Source of the DNA: Colocasia esculenta
Taxonomy: Eukaryota; Streptophyta; Magnoliopsida; Alismatales; Araceae
Direction: 5' to 3'
NCBI GenBank assembly: GCA_014218235.1
Contig: CM024758.1
Span: forward strand, 74,658,206 to 74,722,205
Length of the DNA: 64,000 bases
The notes beneath the pieces were generated by a model. The model did not search any database. It saw only the letters and a list, made by a program, of their open reading frames with translations, and had not been told where the DNA came from. The position numbers and the translations under genes are program-made. The first letter of the stretch is position 1. The number at the start of each line of letters is the position of its first letter. This document shows, piece by piece, positions 11,574 through 23,596 of this stretch.

Positions 11574-12975
11574 GCATCCGATATGGAGCCTTCGAGATAG
11601 GGGAGGTGCCCGGAAGCAACTCTATGGTAAACTCTATCTCTCTATCCGGTGGCAATCCAGACAAGTCATCAGGAAAGACATCTGGAAAATCCTGCACTAC
11701 CTCAATCTCCGCAAGAGTAGGTGACTCATCAGCCTCTGGTACTAACACCACGCTGGCAAGAAAAGCGTCACAACCCTTGTTCACCATACGCATCGCCTTC
11801 ATGGCAGAGATGACCATCTTTCCCGCCAAATTCCTTGGCAAGGGGTGAGAAAACTCATCCTCACCCGGAATGCGGAAAACGATCCTCTTCCGACGACAAT
11901 CCACTAATGCATAGTGCTCCTCTAGCAAATCCAGACCAAGAATAGCATCATAGTCCTTCATTTTTAGCAAGAAGAAACACCCATCTAGGACTCTATCCTC
12001 AATGCACACAGGTAACGACGGAATGCACTTCCTAGTCGATACTGTACCCGCTGGGGTGTGCACAGACAAAGGGACCTCTAACTCCTCAGACTCTATACCT
12101 GACTCTAGGGCTAACTTCCTAGCGAACCGCTCGGAAATGAACGAGTGAGTAGCACCCGTATCAAACAAAACCCGAGCGTGCACACCTAAAAGTAAGACCG
12201 TACCTTCGGTGACATGCTCCGCCTGCTCGGCGTCCTCGCGAGCTAAAGCAAACACTCGAGCTGGGGCTCGAGGCCTTCCTGGTCTTCCTGTAGCTGGCGC
12301 GGCTGCCGCTACTGCTGGGGCTGGCGCTCCGCGCTGAACTCCCTGCTGAAGTCTTGGGCAATCTTTGATCTTGTGGTCGCTGCTCCCGCACTTCAAGCAT
12401 CTACCCGCTACCAACCAACACTCGGAACCTCCGTGTGTCTTCCCACAGTGGGGACACTCCTTCTTCACACCAGGGGAACGTACAGAAGGTACCTGAGTAC
12501 TGCCGACTGCTACGGATCGCTGAGGTGTCTGATACACCATTTTCTTCTTATCCTGCCGCTGGAATGTCGCTGCTGGCCTCTTCTGCGAAGCCTTCTTTTC
12601 CTCCAGATATTGCTCCATCTCTCCCTCCTGCCTGCAAGAAGCACTGAGGGCCTCGTCCAAAGTCCGGTGGTCAAACGCCACGAGTCCCGTCCGCAGTGAT
12701 GGCTTGAGTCCCATCACGAACTTCTTTGTCTTCCTTCGCTCGTCTGCCACAATATGAGGTGCATATTTAGAAAGTTCAGAAAATCTTGCCTCATATTCCA
12801 GCACGGTCATGGAGCCTTGAGCCAACGATAGAAATTCTTGCTCCATCCGATCTTGCACATGCTCCGGGACGAACTTGGCTCGAAAGAGTCTCACGAACTC
12901 GTCCCACGTAACGTCAACAGCTCCGTCCTCAAACCGTGTACGCAGTAGAGAAGACCACCATACATCAGCTCTTTC

Positions 12976-13051
12976 CTGCAATACACCTTCGTAAGCTCCA
13001 ACTAACAGTCTAACTAAACAAAACATGCAATCACACAAAATCAACACATAC
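12976..13051 (-). other. Predicted 76-bp intron in family B gag
   Basis: On the minus strand the intron runs from GTATGTG to TATTGCAG, is T-rich and is 76 bp long, not a multiple of three. Its removal joins ATG CTA CAG to GAA AGA GCT, giving YMLQERADVWW, which matches the conserved gag pattern around the WW motif. Unspliced RNA would leave the frame. Confidence 0.75.
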
Positions 13052-13246
13052 CTGTAGCATGTAGGTGGCCAATGTAACCTTATCATTGTCTGCACACCTG
13101 ATGGCTCGGAAGATCTTTTCTATCTCCCTCATCCAGCTTTCAGCCAACAACGGATCGCTCTCCCCCTTAAAAGAGGGTGGCAGCATCCTCTTGAATCTCT
13201 CCATGGTAGAAGGTCCACCATGGTCCTGAGCTGGTACTTGAGCCTG

Positions 13247-13329
13247 CTACAGTGCACATCAAGCAATACACAATCAACATAATATCACTTAAGCAATTAA
13301 ACAGACTATTACTCATTTATTTGTCTAAC
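13247..13329 (-). other. Predicted 83-bp intron in family B gag
   Basis: On the minus strand it begins GTTAGAC after GCTCAG and ends CACTGTAG before CAGGCTCAAG. It is A/T-rich, 83 bp and contains stop codons. Removal joins QLEAQ to QAQVPAQ in the frame that continues into exon 2. Confidence 0.65.
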
Positions 13330-13705
13330 CTGAGCCTCCAGCTGTGCCTGGAGTGCTGCCTGGGTATGAGCCTGCGTCTGCATGGCTTGCACCAGACCTT
13401 GCATGATACTCCATAATCCACAGGCGCGGCGGTGGGGGAAGTACAGGTCCTTGCGGTGCTGGGGCCTGTTGCTCCGCCCGCTCATCACGTCTCGGCTCGT
13501 CCTCACGGGCCGATGCTCCGCCACGCCTACCTCTCGAAGCCATGGCTGTAATAAAATTTCAGCCACCATTTTAGCTAGGTTACTAAGTTTTCTAACCATT
13601 TTCTTATCTATCTTTCACTTCTTATTAGTTTTTTACACATGTGGACATATTTAGCATGCAATGAAGATGATGACTTATGTATATCATGTGCAATCTCAAC
13701 CGGTC

Positions 13706-13717
13706 GCTCTGATACCA
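13706..13717 (-). other. Primer-binding site of family B
   Basis: Minus strand TGGTATCAGAGC, complementary to initiator tRNA-Met, a few bases inside the 5' LTR end at 13,723. Confidence 0.88.
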
Positions 13718-13722
13718 ATCTC

Positions 13723-16700
13723 TGTAGCGACCCTCATTATACCGGTACGGTTATACCAACCCCGTCAGTATAGCAAGCGTTGCCACAGTGGGACATTTAC
13801 CCAACGATACATTCAGCTGAGATACACGTGAATATAGAACAGAGTAGCGGAAGTAAAGAACACTGTCTTAATTCATTCATCATCCACATTTAACATACAT
13901 GAAATCGCAATAACATTAAAGAGCTTAAGAGCTCACATAATTTGAATTGCTGAAATTTAATACAGAAATGTCCACCATTATACATTCATTCCATTGATAA
14001 CGCTAATACAACGTTCAATTTACATACTATGAAAAGCAAAAGTCACAAAGTGCTCCAAGGACTAATCTCCGCGCTCGGAGTCCGTCTCCACCGTCTCCTC
14101 CAACGGTGCCACGTCACCAACTACACCTGTATGCCGTAGCAGTAGTGAGTCTAAAGACTCAGCAAGTAACACCACTCATACCATACACGTACATGTCATA
14201 GGAGCTCTACACACACAATTGCAAAAGACTCAACATATAACATGCTTAAACCTCGAAATGAACAATCTATCATGATAGTTCTATCAGTAAACACATGATA
14301 CATGCTTTCAGATTTCCTTAACGATATGAATTTCCTAACACATGCTCTCTAATCATTCCTACTCATGAAATTCTACTTTACATTTAACCAAAACATGAAA
14401 GCCATTAACATGAATTCCACGCGCACATGAGAGGGAACACAACTAGCATGGAATCTACATGTTCATATACATATACATAACCATTTTCACATGCTTAAGC
14501 TTGCTGGTTTCACATGTTTAGTAACCATAACCTACACATGAGAGCCACAATGTTATTTAAGACACAACATGTGAACAACCGACATGGAATTGTGTACACA
14601 TATTCATTTATTTGCCCCTAGCATGGGTTCTAGACACTTGTACATGTAAACATGATCATAACATAAGGAAGCTACTGATTTAACATGGTTTCAGATTTGT
14701 CACAGCATGGATTCCATATCATATGTTCACATTTTGGTCTCACATTTTCTTTACACAATTTCCAATTCACATGGGTTGCAATTTACACATACACATTACA
14801 CATTGTTCACTTTCACGTTGACACATGGACACATTCACATTTACACATTCACATTCACACTTTCACATTTAGTGCCTTGACACATAGTCCAAACCACCAA
14901 AGAAGGACACAAACACATCACTTCACATAGACGCCATCTAGGCAATTCAATGACGACTCTTGGAACTGCGCAGACTGGGAGAACAAGTCTCCACTCTAAC
15001 CAGTGGTACTTGTCCACCTCCAGGATTTCCCCCTAATGCCCTTAGGGTCACTTACACATTGAACCTTCTCAGGGGACTTTTCCTTGATACGGTTCCACTG
15101 CCCTCTGTGGAAGCAATGTCACACTTGACACATTTACACATTTACACATTTTACCGATTTACACATAGTTCGACACATGTCACTCTCAATTCATTTACTT
15201 TCTCACTCACATGCACATTCTCTGTTCTCCTATCATGACACTACAGATTTCAGACATTAACAAGCAAGTAATTCCATTAATCAAGTTGGATTAAACAAGA
15301 ATCAACTCATTTTACAATGACATGCATCAATTTCACATTTTTCATGAAAATTTCATAAGGCACCGTGCTCCGGTCCAAATGACCTGAAATTTTAATCACA
15401 AACTAATTTCGGGTTTAGGACCCTTCATGCAATTTTCAGATTTTTCTAATTTAAAATGAATTTACAGAAAATCAAACATCCATTTTTCATGCCATTCGTA
15501 ATTCAAGTCAATATGGAATTATATACAAGTCACAATTCTAGCAAGCTACTGTCTGAACCCTACATGTATAGAGCTACAGAATTTATCCTCAATTTGTGGG
15601 GTGATGCCTGGTTTACCAAGGATTTATCATAACTTATGCAAAATTTCTATTTCCCAAACAACACCTCCATAATTTACACAAGCATGGCAAAATCTCAATT
15701 TTCGGAATAGGGCTGATCCATACATGCATGATCCTCACAAACTTGTTCATACAGGCTAATCCTAAATCATGCAACAGTAGATTGACAAGATTAACAGCTA
15801 ATTATGCTTGTAATTTCATGGAACAAAATAACTCTCTCATTCACCACCATGCACACTCATCCATCCAAACACCACATTTACTAGTATACATAGTGTATAG
15901 GGTACCATATATCCTCATCACGAAAAACCCATCGAAATTAATCATATAAGAAGAGAGAACATGTTTCAGTTCTGTCCTGAAGAACTTGGCGGCAGTCTCT
16001 GGCCGCTTATTCAGCGTTAGCGGCATAGTCGATGGACACAAGCATGATCTCAGCGTCAAGGGACATTGCCGTTAATGTCGGGTCTGTGCAGAACACGGAC
16101 TCGAGCTCCAAGATGGGGTGAATGTGGGGGTCTAGGACACGAGGAAAATTTCATAAAAATTGTAGAAATCGACCTAGGCACATACGGGACGTTATGGTTA
16201 GGTTACTTGCCTCTAGAAAATTGCTCCAATGGATCTAGGGCTTGGAGAAGCTCTCCTTGGGCAGTCCCAAGAAGTTGCAAAAAGGCCTCCAAGATCTCCT
16301 CCCTCCGGGTTCTTGGATGACGATGGCTCCAAGGTGCGGCCAGGGAAATCTCCTCCTTCACTCCAGCTAGCTTCTTGTCGTGGAAGAAGGCCGGATCCAG
16401 CTTCAGAGGGTCAGATTTTTGGGTGCAAAGTGGGGGTTTTTCTCAGCTTTCCTCTAGGGTTTCTTCTCTTCTTTCTCTCTTGCAAAAGAGTGAAGAGAGG
16501 GGTTGGGGAAGCAGATTCGGGTTTAGACATATGGGAGAGGCTTCTCTCCCACACATGGGGTGACAAGATGGGCTTCAGACCGTTGGGGAACATCTCCCCA
16601 ATGGGTGAGCTGCCTTCTTCCGGAATTTCTGGCTCTGCAACGCATGCAGGTCAGAGAAGTTGGCGTCCACATCGTTAGACGCTGGGGTTAGTGTTGGCGT

Positions 16701-16989
16701 CCATGGGTGGACGCTGACACCACCTCGACGTCATGCTATTGACGCCAATAGGGCCTTCGGGCAGAAGTCTAAAACATGCAGAAACCATGCACCTTTTACA
16801 CCTATATACATGCTATATGTATACGTTGTCATGTACCCACTACCATCAAGCATGACACACATTATTTATTATATACATACACACATAAGTACACTAATTA
16901 ATACATATGTAGATACATACATACGTACATATACAGCACGAATTATTTACATGCATTACAATAATGCAATAAAACTCGAGGGCCTTACA
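13723..16989 (-). mobile_element. Family B 5' LTR
   Basis: A 3,267-bp LTR, nearly identical to 5,526-8,799 apart from scattered substitutions and 1-bp indels, so the insertion is not ancient. It has the same TATA-like region (about 16,525), GC donor (near 16,210), acceptor, GCGTC dyads (16,663-16,746) and conserved hairpin block (about 14,915-15,045). Confidence 0.9.
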
Positions 16990-16994
16990 GGATG

Positions 16995-18797
16995 CCTATA
17001 AGTGCAATGTGACGTGTAGAGCGTGTCTTAGTCCACAATCCATCGGTTTGAAACACGACGGAAACCTTATAAAAACATGCATGACATGTGTGCAATTCAA
17101 TCTATCACATGGTTGATGTACTTTAAGCATATAATCACTTTTCAATTATGGACAAGATAGAGTATGGACATAGCATATATCAATCACATGAACACATGGT
17201 AGATGAAATCAATCATTCATTAACACATAGAATATAAGTTCATATTCTTATGGTTTTCATGTACGTTGATCACTTTTAAGCCATTGCATAACTATATGAC
17301 ATGATATGACATGAAGACATGCATAGGGTAGACTGAACAGCTCATTAAAATAGTCTTGAGTTGGCCTTTAAATCGCAACGGACATAGTCGTCACACTTCA
17401 AAGGGCCATACATAGCCAAAAACACGCTTCTGTACAAGGTTACTAAATCGCGACGAACCTTCCCGTCGTGTTCAAATCACGACGGGTCAGATGGTCGGCT
17501 TTCTGGTCGGGAATCGATTACCAAATCGATTGTCTAAACAGGAGCGTGACGGTTCACGTTCATAATGCGACAAGTTGATATGTCGCGATAACCTTTGAAT
17601 CGCGGCATTCTCCTATGTCAAGTTCAAGAGTTGACTTTAAAATCCGAATATAAAAACAACACCAAAAGTTGGGCGGGGAAAAGTCCAAATCGCGACGGCC
17701 TATCCTGTCGCATTCAAGAAGGGCGCTGAAACCCATGTGGCGCACAGTTTCATGCGTCAGGTTGACTGGTCAGACTTTGAATTGCGACGGAATGATCTGT
17801 CGCCCTATTCTCAATCATGACGTACATGTACATCGCGTTCATGCAACAAGACATGCGACGTCTGGTGTTGTCGCATTCTTGGATCTTGCCCGAAAACGCA
17901 GAAAACGCTACAATCCTTCATGAATGAGTAATAACTTGACATCTAGTGATATTTAGACAAAACTATGAACATGAAAAGTGTTGAGTACATCAAGTAGAAG
18001 AGAACTACCATTTTGGTTTGACCCAATTTGGCCTCGGTTTACGTGAAACACAATAAGAACACAAAAAGCCCTAAACCTGCGCGACTCTTGGAAAACACTT
18101 AATACGACTCACATGGTTCATGAAAATTGGGGAAAATACATGCAAATGAAACTAGACTTGATGCTCTTTCCATTGGTATGTGCAACATTTAGGTTAAGCC
18201 CAAGATTACCTACCTTTGAGTATATCTAAGAAGGGTGTTTTCACAGATCGCAGTATAGATCAGTTGGGGAAGAAGCTCCGGTTCTCAGCCGATTTCCCTC
18301 TCCTCCTGGTACCCTAGCTCACCTTCACATGACCCCAACACAATGGTAAACCTTCCCAATCCATCCTATGATGATTATTTATATGATTAGGGTTAAATCC
18401 ATGTCCTAAAGAGACTAGGATAGGTGGGCTGCGGTTTTGGCTTGGCCCCTTCCAAGTTTTGTGGATTCTCCTCCCATTGGAAGTAGGAATGCCATTAGGA
18501 AAGGTCCTAGCATGGATAGGTACGAATTTGATTGCCATGAATGGCTAATTACCCTAGTTTTAGCCCTAATTTGCCCTTTCCTATTTTCTGCATATTTATG
18601 GTCACGAATTTTGGGGTTTATTGTTATTGGGTCTTGATCTTTGGCCCATTTAGACTTGTCTCAGCCCGATATATTTTAAATGGATAATTCCACATGTGAG
18701 GATTTTAATTATGACTTTTATTTTATTTCTATTCAACATTTTTACTCATTTTCTATTTTTCTTAATTTTAAATCATCTAATTTTTTTGGGCGTTACA
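16995..18797 (-). mobile_element. Family A 5' LTR, 5'-terminal segment
   Basis: This completes the LTR interrupted at 5,526. In element orientation it begins TGTAACGCCC at 18,797, close to the start of the family A LTR at 28,833 (TGTAACACCCC). The total LTR length after removing insertions is about 3,125 bp, against 2,978 bp for the copy at 28,833. A leader-intron donor AAAG|GTAGGT lies near 18,206-18,215 (minus), matching the donor at 29,408. It holds a GCGAC/GTCGC dyad cluster. No gene. Confidence 0.82.
17450..17886 (+). repeat. GCGAC-N10-GTCGC dyad cluster
   Basis: At least five inverted 5-mer pairs occur, each with a spacer of exactly 10 nt: 17,450-17,469 (last base variant), 17,567-17,586, 17,692-17,711, and two more at about 17,785 and 17,850. 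They lie in the upstream part of the family A LTR. Confidence 0.8.
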
Positions 18798-19656
18798 CTT
18801 CAGATCAGAACGTTCTCAACTCAAAAGAAAAGATCTAGCATAAAGATATGAGAAAAAGAAAGGTAAATAAAATAAATTCAGAAAATTCAAGAAGAAAGCA
18901 ATGACAACCACATGGGACAATGAAGAAGTAACAAGTTCAGACTCATCAAGTTCAGAATCAGAATAAGAAGAAGTAAATCTAACCCTCATGGTAGAACTAG
19001 AACAGGTAACCTCTAAAACTTCCTTCACTTCATATTCCGAATCTGATTCTGATAGTCCAAAAGATGCATTTAATGAACTATATGATAAATATAAAATTGT
19101 TGTTAACCAAATGAAAGTTCTCAAATTAAATCTGGTCAATGAAGAAAAATCCATCATTTTTCTAAAATCTGAAATAGAAAGTTTAGGACAACATTTAAGT
19201 AAAACTAAAAGAACAAATGAGTTATTGCGTGAAGACTTAAAAACTAAAAATAGTAAAATTATGGAACTTGAAAAAAATCTAATTGAACTAAGGAATAAAG
19301 AAAATTTACGAGAAGAAAATGATTATTTAAGAGCTTCCATAGACAAAATAACTAACTGTAAAACATCATTAGTAGTCAAACTAAAAGGTGCTAGAATAGG
19401 TAAAAAGAAGTATGGAGTACGATATAAACCACTTGTAAACGAAGAGAAAATTATTTATCTTGAACAATATCCAAGTCCTAACTTTGTAAAAAAAAAGTTA
19501 ATTAGAACATATAGGAAAGTAAATCAACATCATTACAAACAAGAAATGAAAAACAATGTGAGAACAAAACCAAAGAATGTATATAATCTATGTTGCTTCC
19601 AGTGTAACCAATTAGGACACACCATTAGCACTTGCATCACTAGACATTTGCACTAG
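18798..19656 (+). pseudogene. Sirevirus-like Copia gag fragment
   Basis: The sequence right after the family A terminus encodes the C-terminal half of a Copia gag. It has a basic stretch followed by AMTTTWDNEE and a Ser/Asp/Glu-rich region, a coiled coil (about 19,070-19,370, with NELYDKYK and later EKNLIELRNKENLREEN), and a zinc knuckle CFQCNQLGHTISTC near 19,590. The same order is seen in the gag at 59,400. An in-frame stop occurs near 18,964. The N-terminal gag half lies beyond the family A insertion, outside the window. Confidence 0.8.
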
Positions 19657-20502
19657 ATTCCAACAACTAACCTTCAAGGACCCAATAAAATTTGGGTACC
19701 AAAGGTCTCAACTTAATTTTGTATGCAGAGGCACTTGGAAGCATCTAAATGGTACTTAGATAGTGGATGCTCAAGGCATATGACAGGTGATAGAAATGAA
19801 TTTACAAGTTTCAAAAGTGAAATTGGTCAAGTTACATATGCAGACAATGGATAAAGAAAAGTCATTGGATATGGAACAATAGGAACAAAGACTAAAGATT
19901 TGATACAAGATGTATTATGTGTTGAAGGACTCAAGCATAACCTCATCAGCATCAGTCAACTATGTGACAAAGGTAACTTAGTCAATTTTCAGAATGATAA
20001 GTGTAATATTCTAAAAGATAAGAAACTAGTCTTTGAAGCTAATAGAATTAAGAATCTGTATACACTTCAACTGGCAGAACTGAAGGAAGTCAATCTATGT
20101 CTTGCAACTACCAAAAAAGAAGAGACCAATTTATGACAAAGAAGACTAGGACATGCCAGCACTTCAGTAATCAAACAATTAATAAAGCATGATCTAGTTG
20201 AAGGTCTTCCAAAGCTCAAATTGAAGAAATCTGAAATCTGTACAGCTTGTGTAAAAGGGAAGCTGACCAAGACATCCTTTCAGTCCATGGCAATAGTAAC
20301 AACTTCAAAACCATTGGAACTCATCCACAAGGATTTATTTGGACCAATAAGAACTACAAGTTTTGGAGGAAAGGTCAATGGCTATGTAATTGTGGATGAT
20401 TACCCAAGATACACTTGGGTATCATTTTTGGAAACAGAATAAAAAAACTTTCTCAACTTTCTTAAAATTCAGTAAACTAGTACAGAAGAGCCAGAAATAA
20501 GA
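19657..20502 (+). pseudogene. Sirevirus-like Copia protease and start of integrase
   Basis: Following gag and the linker GPNKIWVPK, the sequence encodes the Copia protease active site in WYLDSGCSRHMTGD and the VLCVEGLKHNLISISQLCD stretch. The pre-integrase region and the start of integrase (LELIHKDLFGPIRT, GYVIVDDY) follow. Stop codons at about 19,713, 19,852, 20,134 and 20,440 break it. It ends where the family E LTR begins at 20,503; the remaining pol should lie to the right of the window. Confidence 0.82.
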
Positions 20503-22121
20503 TGTAACTACCTAGATTTTTAATCCCAAATAAATAGGGGAAAACTAACTATCAGCACTTCGACTGGTCAAAATATAACACTGTCAATCGAAGTAGAACT
20601 TCGTATATGACGTAGTACTAATCGATTGCCTTCTATGTAATCGATGTTTGCCCATTAGTAATCAATGTTCTAAATGAGGAATCGATGTTTTTCCTTCAAT
20701 AATCGATTTTATAAATGAGCAATCGATGATTTTCCTTCAGTATTCAATCTTCAAATGAGCAATCAATGTTTTTTCTTCAGTAATCGATGTTCAAAATGAG
20801 CAATTGATGTTTTCTTCACTAATCGATGTTCTGGCAAATCGATGTTGGTCAGCAATCGTCGTTTGTCCTTCATTAATAGATGTTTCTTACCAATCGATGT
20901 TAGTCAGTAATCGATGTTTTTCTTCAGCAATCGATGTTTCTGACCAATCAATGTTGGTCAGCAATTGATGTTTTTCCCTCACCAATCGATTATTTTTATG
21001 TCAATCAATTGCCCTGTTAGTCAACAATTGACCTTATGACAATCATTTGCCTTGTTACTCAGAAATCGATAGGAGTCTATGTATCGATTGGCCTTTCTTG
21101 CCAATTGATTGACCCTTTTAATGTGGCCTATTAAACAATGGTCGATGGAGGATTTTGTTCTCCAAATTGATGTAAGCCCTTCCACAACTAATTGGTGGCT
21201 TCATCAGCAATCGATGTTGCCCTCGAACACCTATCGATTGGGAGTTTGGTCTCCAATCGATGGCCGCAAAAGGACAAAGAATTCTAAAAAGGAATGGGTG
21301 GTCCATTCCTTCCCCTGTTCTTTCCCCATAAATAAGTCCACATAGACATGGCCCCGGTATGGTGGGTCTGTCCTTTTTCATACCAATTCAAGGGTATGTA
21401 TGACAAGGATATGGCCTAAAGTATGACAGATCTTGCCTATCTATCCTTCTTGCAGACCGAGTCAACATTAGGTATGGTAGGGTATGGCTTGGGCACGGTC
21501 TATGTATGGCTAGATTGGACTTTTTGTCCCCTTATGTCCATTCTATAGGAATAAAGAAAGGGTCCTAAATGGGACCAAAGGCCCCTTAAATAAGCCATGT
21601 AGCCCTTTTTGGCCGAACATTATGATCTTCATGTACAAAAGACAATCTATTGGAAAAGCTTGGAGACCTAACATAAAGGAGAACTCCGAAACTGGAAGGA
21701 CGATCTTGTAGCTTGGAGGTTGGAAGAGTTATTCTTCCTCTAGCCTCTACATCAAAACATAGGTGTGGATTTGAAGGAGCAACTCAAAAAGGTAGGTTTT
21801 CTCGGGCACAAATTAAACTGCTTAATTCTTGATTAGAGTATCCTTGATTTTTTCCATGATAGAAATCCATTTGATTGCCTTTGATTTGCCTAAATTTTGT
21901 ATAATAAGGTGTTTAGAATTCCTTGATCCTCACACCATCATAAGACCCTCTTGTTTGTCCCATTTCTAACTAGAGAGTGTAGGCTTTCTCGGGTAAAAAT
22001 TAAACTATTTGTTCTTGTTCAAAGTATCCTTGGATTTTTCTATGTTAAAAACCAAGTGGAACACCTCTGATTTGCCTAAATGTCTGATCAGTAGAGTGTT
22101 AGGATTTCCTGACCTTCACAC
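20503..22121 (+). mobile_element. Family E LTR, 5' portion
   Basis: It begins TGTAACTACC within the Copia integrase and runs until the Tat element inserts at 22,122. Near 21,800 and 21,970 are two copies of the GTAGGTTTTCTCGGGC-type sequence that also marks the leader-intron donor of family A (29,408), so this is a related Ty3 LTR. It contains a long ATCGAT array. No gene; the rest of the element must lie to the right of the window. Confidence 0.65.
20605..21262 (+). repeat. ATCGAT palindrome array, mostly 19-21 bp period
   Basis: Some twenty copies or one-base variants of ATCGAT occur, usually as AATCGATG or AATCGATT. In the first half (20,608-20,830) successive starts are mostly 19-21 bp apart by hand count; spacing is looser afterwards. 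The array lies in the upstream part of the family E LTR. Confidence 0.8.
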
Positions 22122-23582
22122 TGTAATCACGGGATTTGCTCCCAAAAATGATATATATGAAAGATGGAAATACGGACCGTGATTGCCACCAATGTAGTCG
22201 CCTGAAGAATGAGATGTTCAGAGATGCGGCTGACTACCTTGGAAAAGGAAAGGAAGAAGGAGGGCGCACCTATTCTTGAGAAAGCGACAAAGTGATGGTC
22301 ACGTTTCGTTTACTTGAACGCGACGTGAAACTTGGCGCCTTCTGGGTCGCAACAATGGTGGGGGTCGCCTTCTTCTTCAAGAGATGGAAATTGCAGGTTC
22401 TTTCTTCCTGCTCCCCAGCCGACTGAGGGGCAAGAGCCTCTCGCTTCTCTTGTCTTCAGGTACCTGCCAAAGTCATGAAAACAACACAAAACCCATCAGA
22501 AATCTCGTGCATGAAGAATCTATCCAAGAGAATGAACAAAGCATGCACTACTATGGAGGGAACTCACGTGGGTGGGGTTTTTAACCCCTTTGGGTGTTTA
22601 AAATCGGTGTGTGGTGTGTGAAATAATGCAAAACTACGAAAATAATGGCACTAAACATGCATGAATGAAGAAAAATATGGAGGAAAAGAGGAGAGAGAAA
22701 GGATAGCCGATGGGAAAACGCCCTGGGGGCACTTCCTGGTCGTCTGGAGGGGGAGCTCTCTTCTTCGGAGTTGGAGCTCTCTTGCAGGGGAAGTAGCAGA
22801 CGCTGGCCTTGCCCAAAAATATGCAGTATCAAGAGACTTATAGTCGATTATTCTTGGAAGGGCTGTGAGAGGAATAATGGGCAAGAGTCCGAGTTTAGGT
22901 AAGTATGACCGCGCGTCGGAAAGGAGGCTTTAAGGAAGGTCTCCACTAATTTTGGTAGGATTTGGATGCGTTTAGGTCGACCAAAGGAGGGAATATCCAT
23001 GTATGGCAAGTGTCCAAGTCATGCTCGGAAAGGATTCTCTGCATGGGGTCCAGAACGCGACGGCCTCCTGGTCGCTACCAAAGTGGCGACGCCTCGATAC
23101 GTCGCCTTCCTTACAAGGAAGGGCTTTCAAGTTATTTCTGGCGATTTTTCAAGGAATAAAATGCCAATTTATGAACGCGACGTATCGAGGTGTCGCCTTC
23201 TTAAGGAGATCGACTCTGACATAAAGCAAATCGTTATGTGGCAGATAGCGACAGGAAGGCTGTCGCTTTGGTTATGGGAAAACGACAGGGAGGCTGTCGC
23301 CTTCAGGAACTTTTCAGCATATGACCATGCAAAGTGTCTGATCTCCTTGCGCGGACATCAGAATGACGTGCGGTTTGAAACGCCGGACTCTTAACCCAGA
23401 GAGATATGAGATGATGATGAAGAGGATTGAATTTGACCAGGAAGAACCCACCAGGGTGATGAACTAATGAAGAGGATATCATGATCGTAGAAATCCAGCT
23501 TGGCGATGATGAGCCAACGTGAGGCATCAATGATATGACAAGGAATTTGGCTCGACTTATGGGTCAGAAATGGGTGTCTACA
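22122..23582 (-). mobile_element. Probable 3' LTR of the Tat-lineage element
   Basis: In minus orientation it begins TGTAGACACCC at 23,582 and ends CGTGATTACA at 22,122, giving matching TGTA...TACA termini and a length of 1,461 bp. A purine tract lies just inside it. It contains GCGAC/GTCGC dyads at 22,285-22,376 and 23,045-23,305. The boundary at 22,122 was inferred from the end of family E homology; the partner LTR lies outside the window, so neither the duplication nor the LTR identity can be checked here. Confidence 0.6.
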
Positions 23583-23596
23583 GATTGCCCCTCCTT
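23583..23596 (-). other. Polypurine tract of the Tat element
   Basis: On the minus strand AAGGAGGGGCAATC abuts TGTAGACACCC. This arrangement supports the LTR boundary at 23,582. Confidence 0.6.

Larger units (their letters stand above)
11574..13543 (-). pseudogene. Family B gag and protease, with two predicted introns
   Basis: The likely start ATGGCTTCGAGAGG is at 13,543, two bases after a plausible acceptor (TTATTACAG). Exon 1 encodes a basic, proline-rich N-terminus and then QTQAHTQAALQAQLEAQ; a small frameshift separates the two parts. Exon 2 (13,052-13,246) encodes the start of the retrotransposon gag domain (FKGESDPLLAESWMREIEKI). Exon 3 continues with RADVWWSSLL and goes on to two zinc knuckles: CPHCGKTHGGSECW, then CLKCGSSDHKIKDC. 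The protease follows, with FDTGATHSFIS and AILGLDLLE. Removal of both introns restores one collinear gag frame across the junctions. The frame ends at the 1-bp loss near 11,573. Confidence 0.82.
5526..16989 (-). mobile_element. Complete family B Ty3 chromovirus retrotransposon
   Basis: An 11.46-kb element on the minus strand has two near-identical ~3.27-kb LTRs (5,526-8,799 and 13,723-16,989). It has a tRNA-Met primer site (13,706-13,717), a polypurine tract (8,800-8,812) and a perfect 5-bp duplication GGATG (5,521-5,525 and 16,990-16,994). The internal order is gag, protease, reverse transcriptase, RNase H, integrase and chromodomain, typical of Ty3 chromoviruses of the Tekay/Del type. All domains are present but broken by several 1-bp indels, so this copy is inactive. 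A solo LTR of the same family is at 54,447-57,724. A 2.9-kb transcribed leader inside the LTR and two introns in gag are predicted. Confidence 0.92.

Noticed and set aside
18314..18637. Short overlapping frames on both strands near 18.3-18.6 kb
   Set aside because: They fall inside the family A LTR near its promoter end and match no domain.
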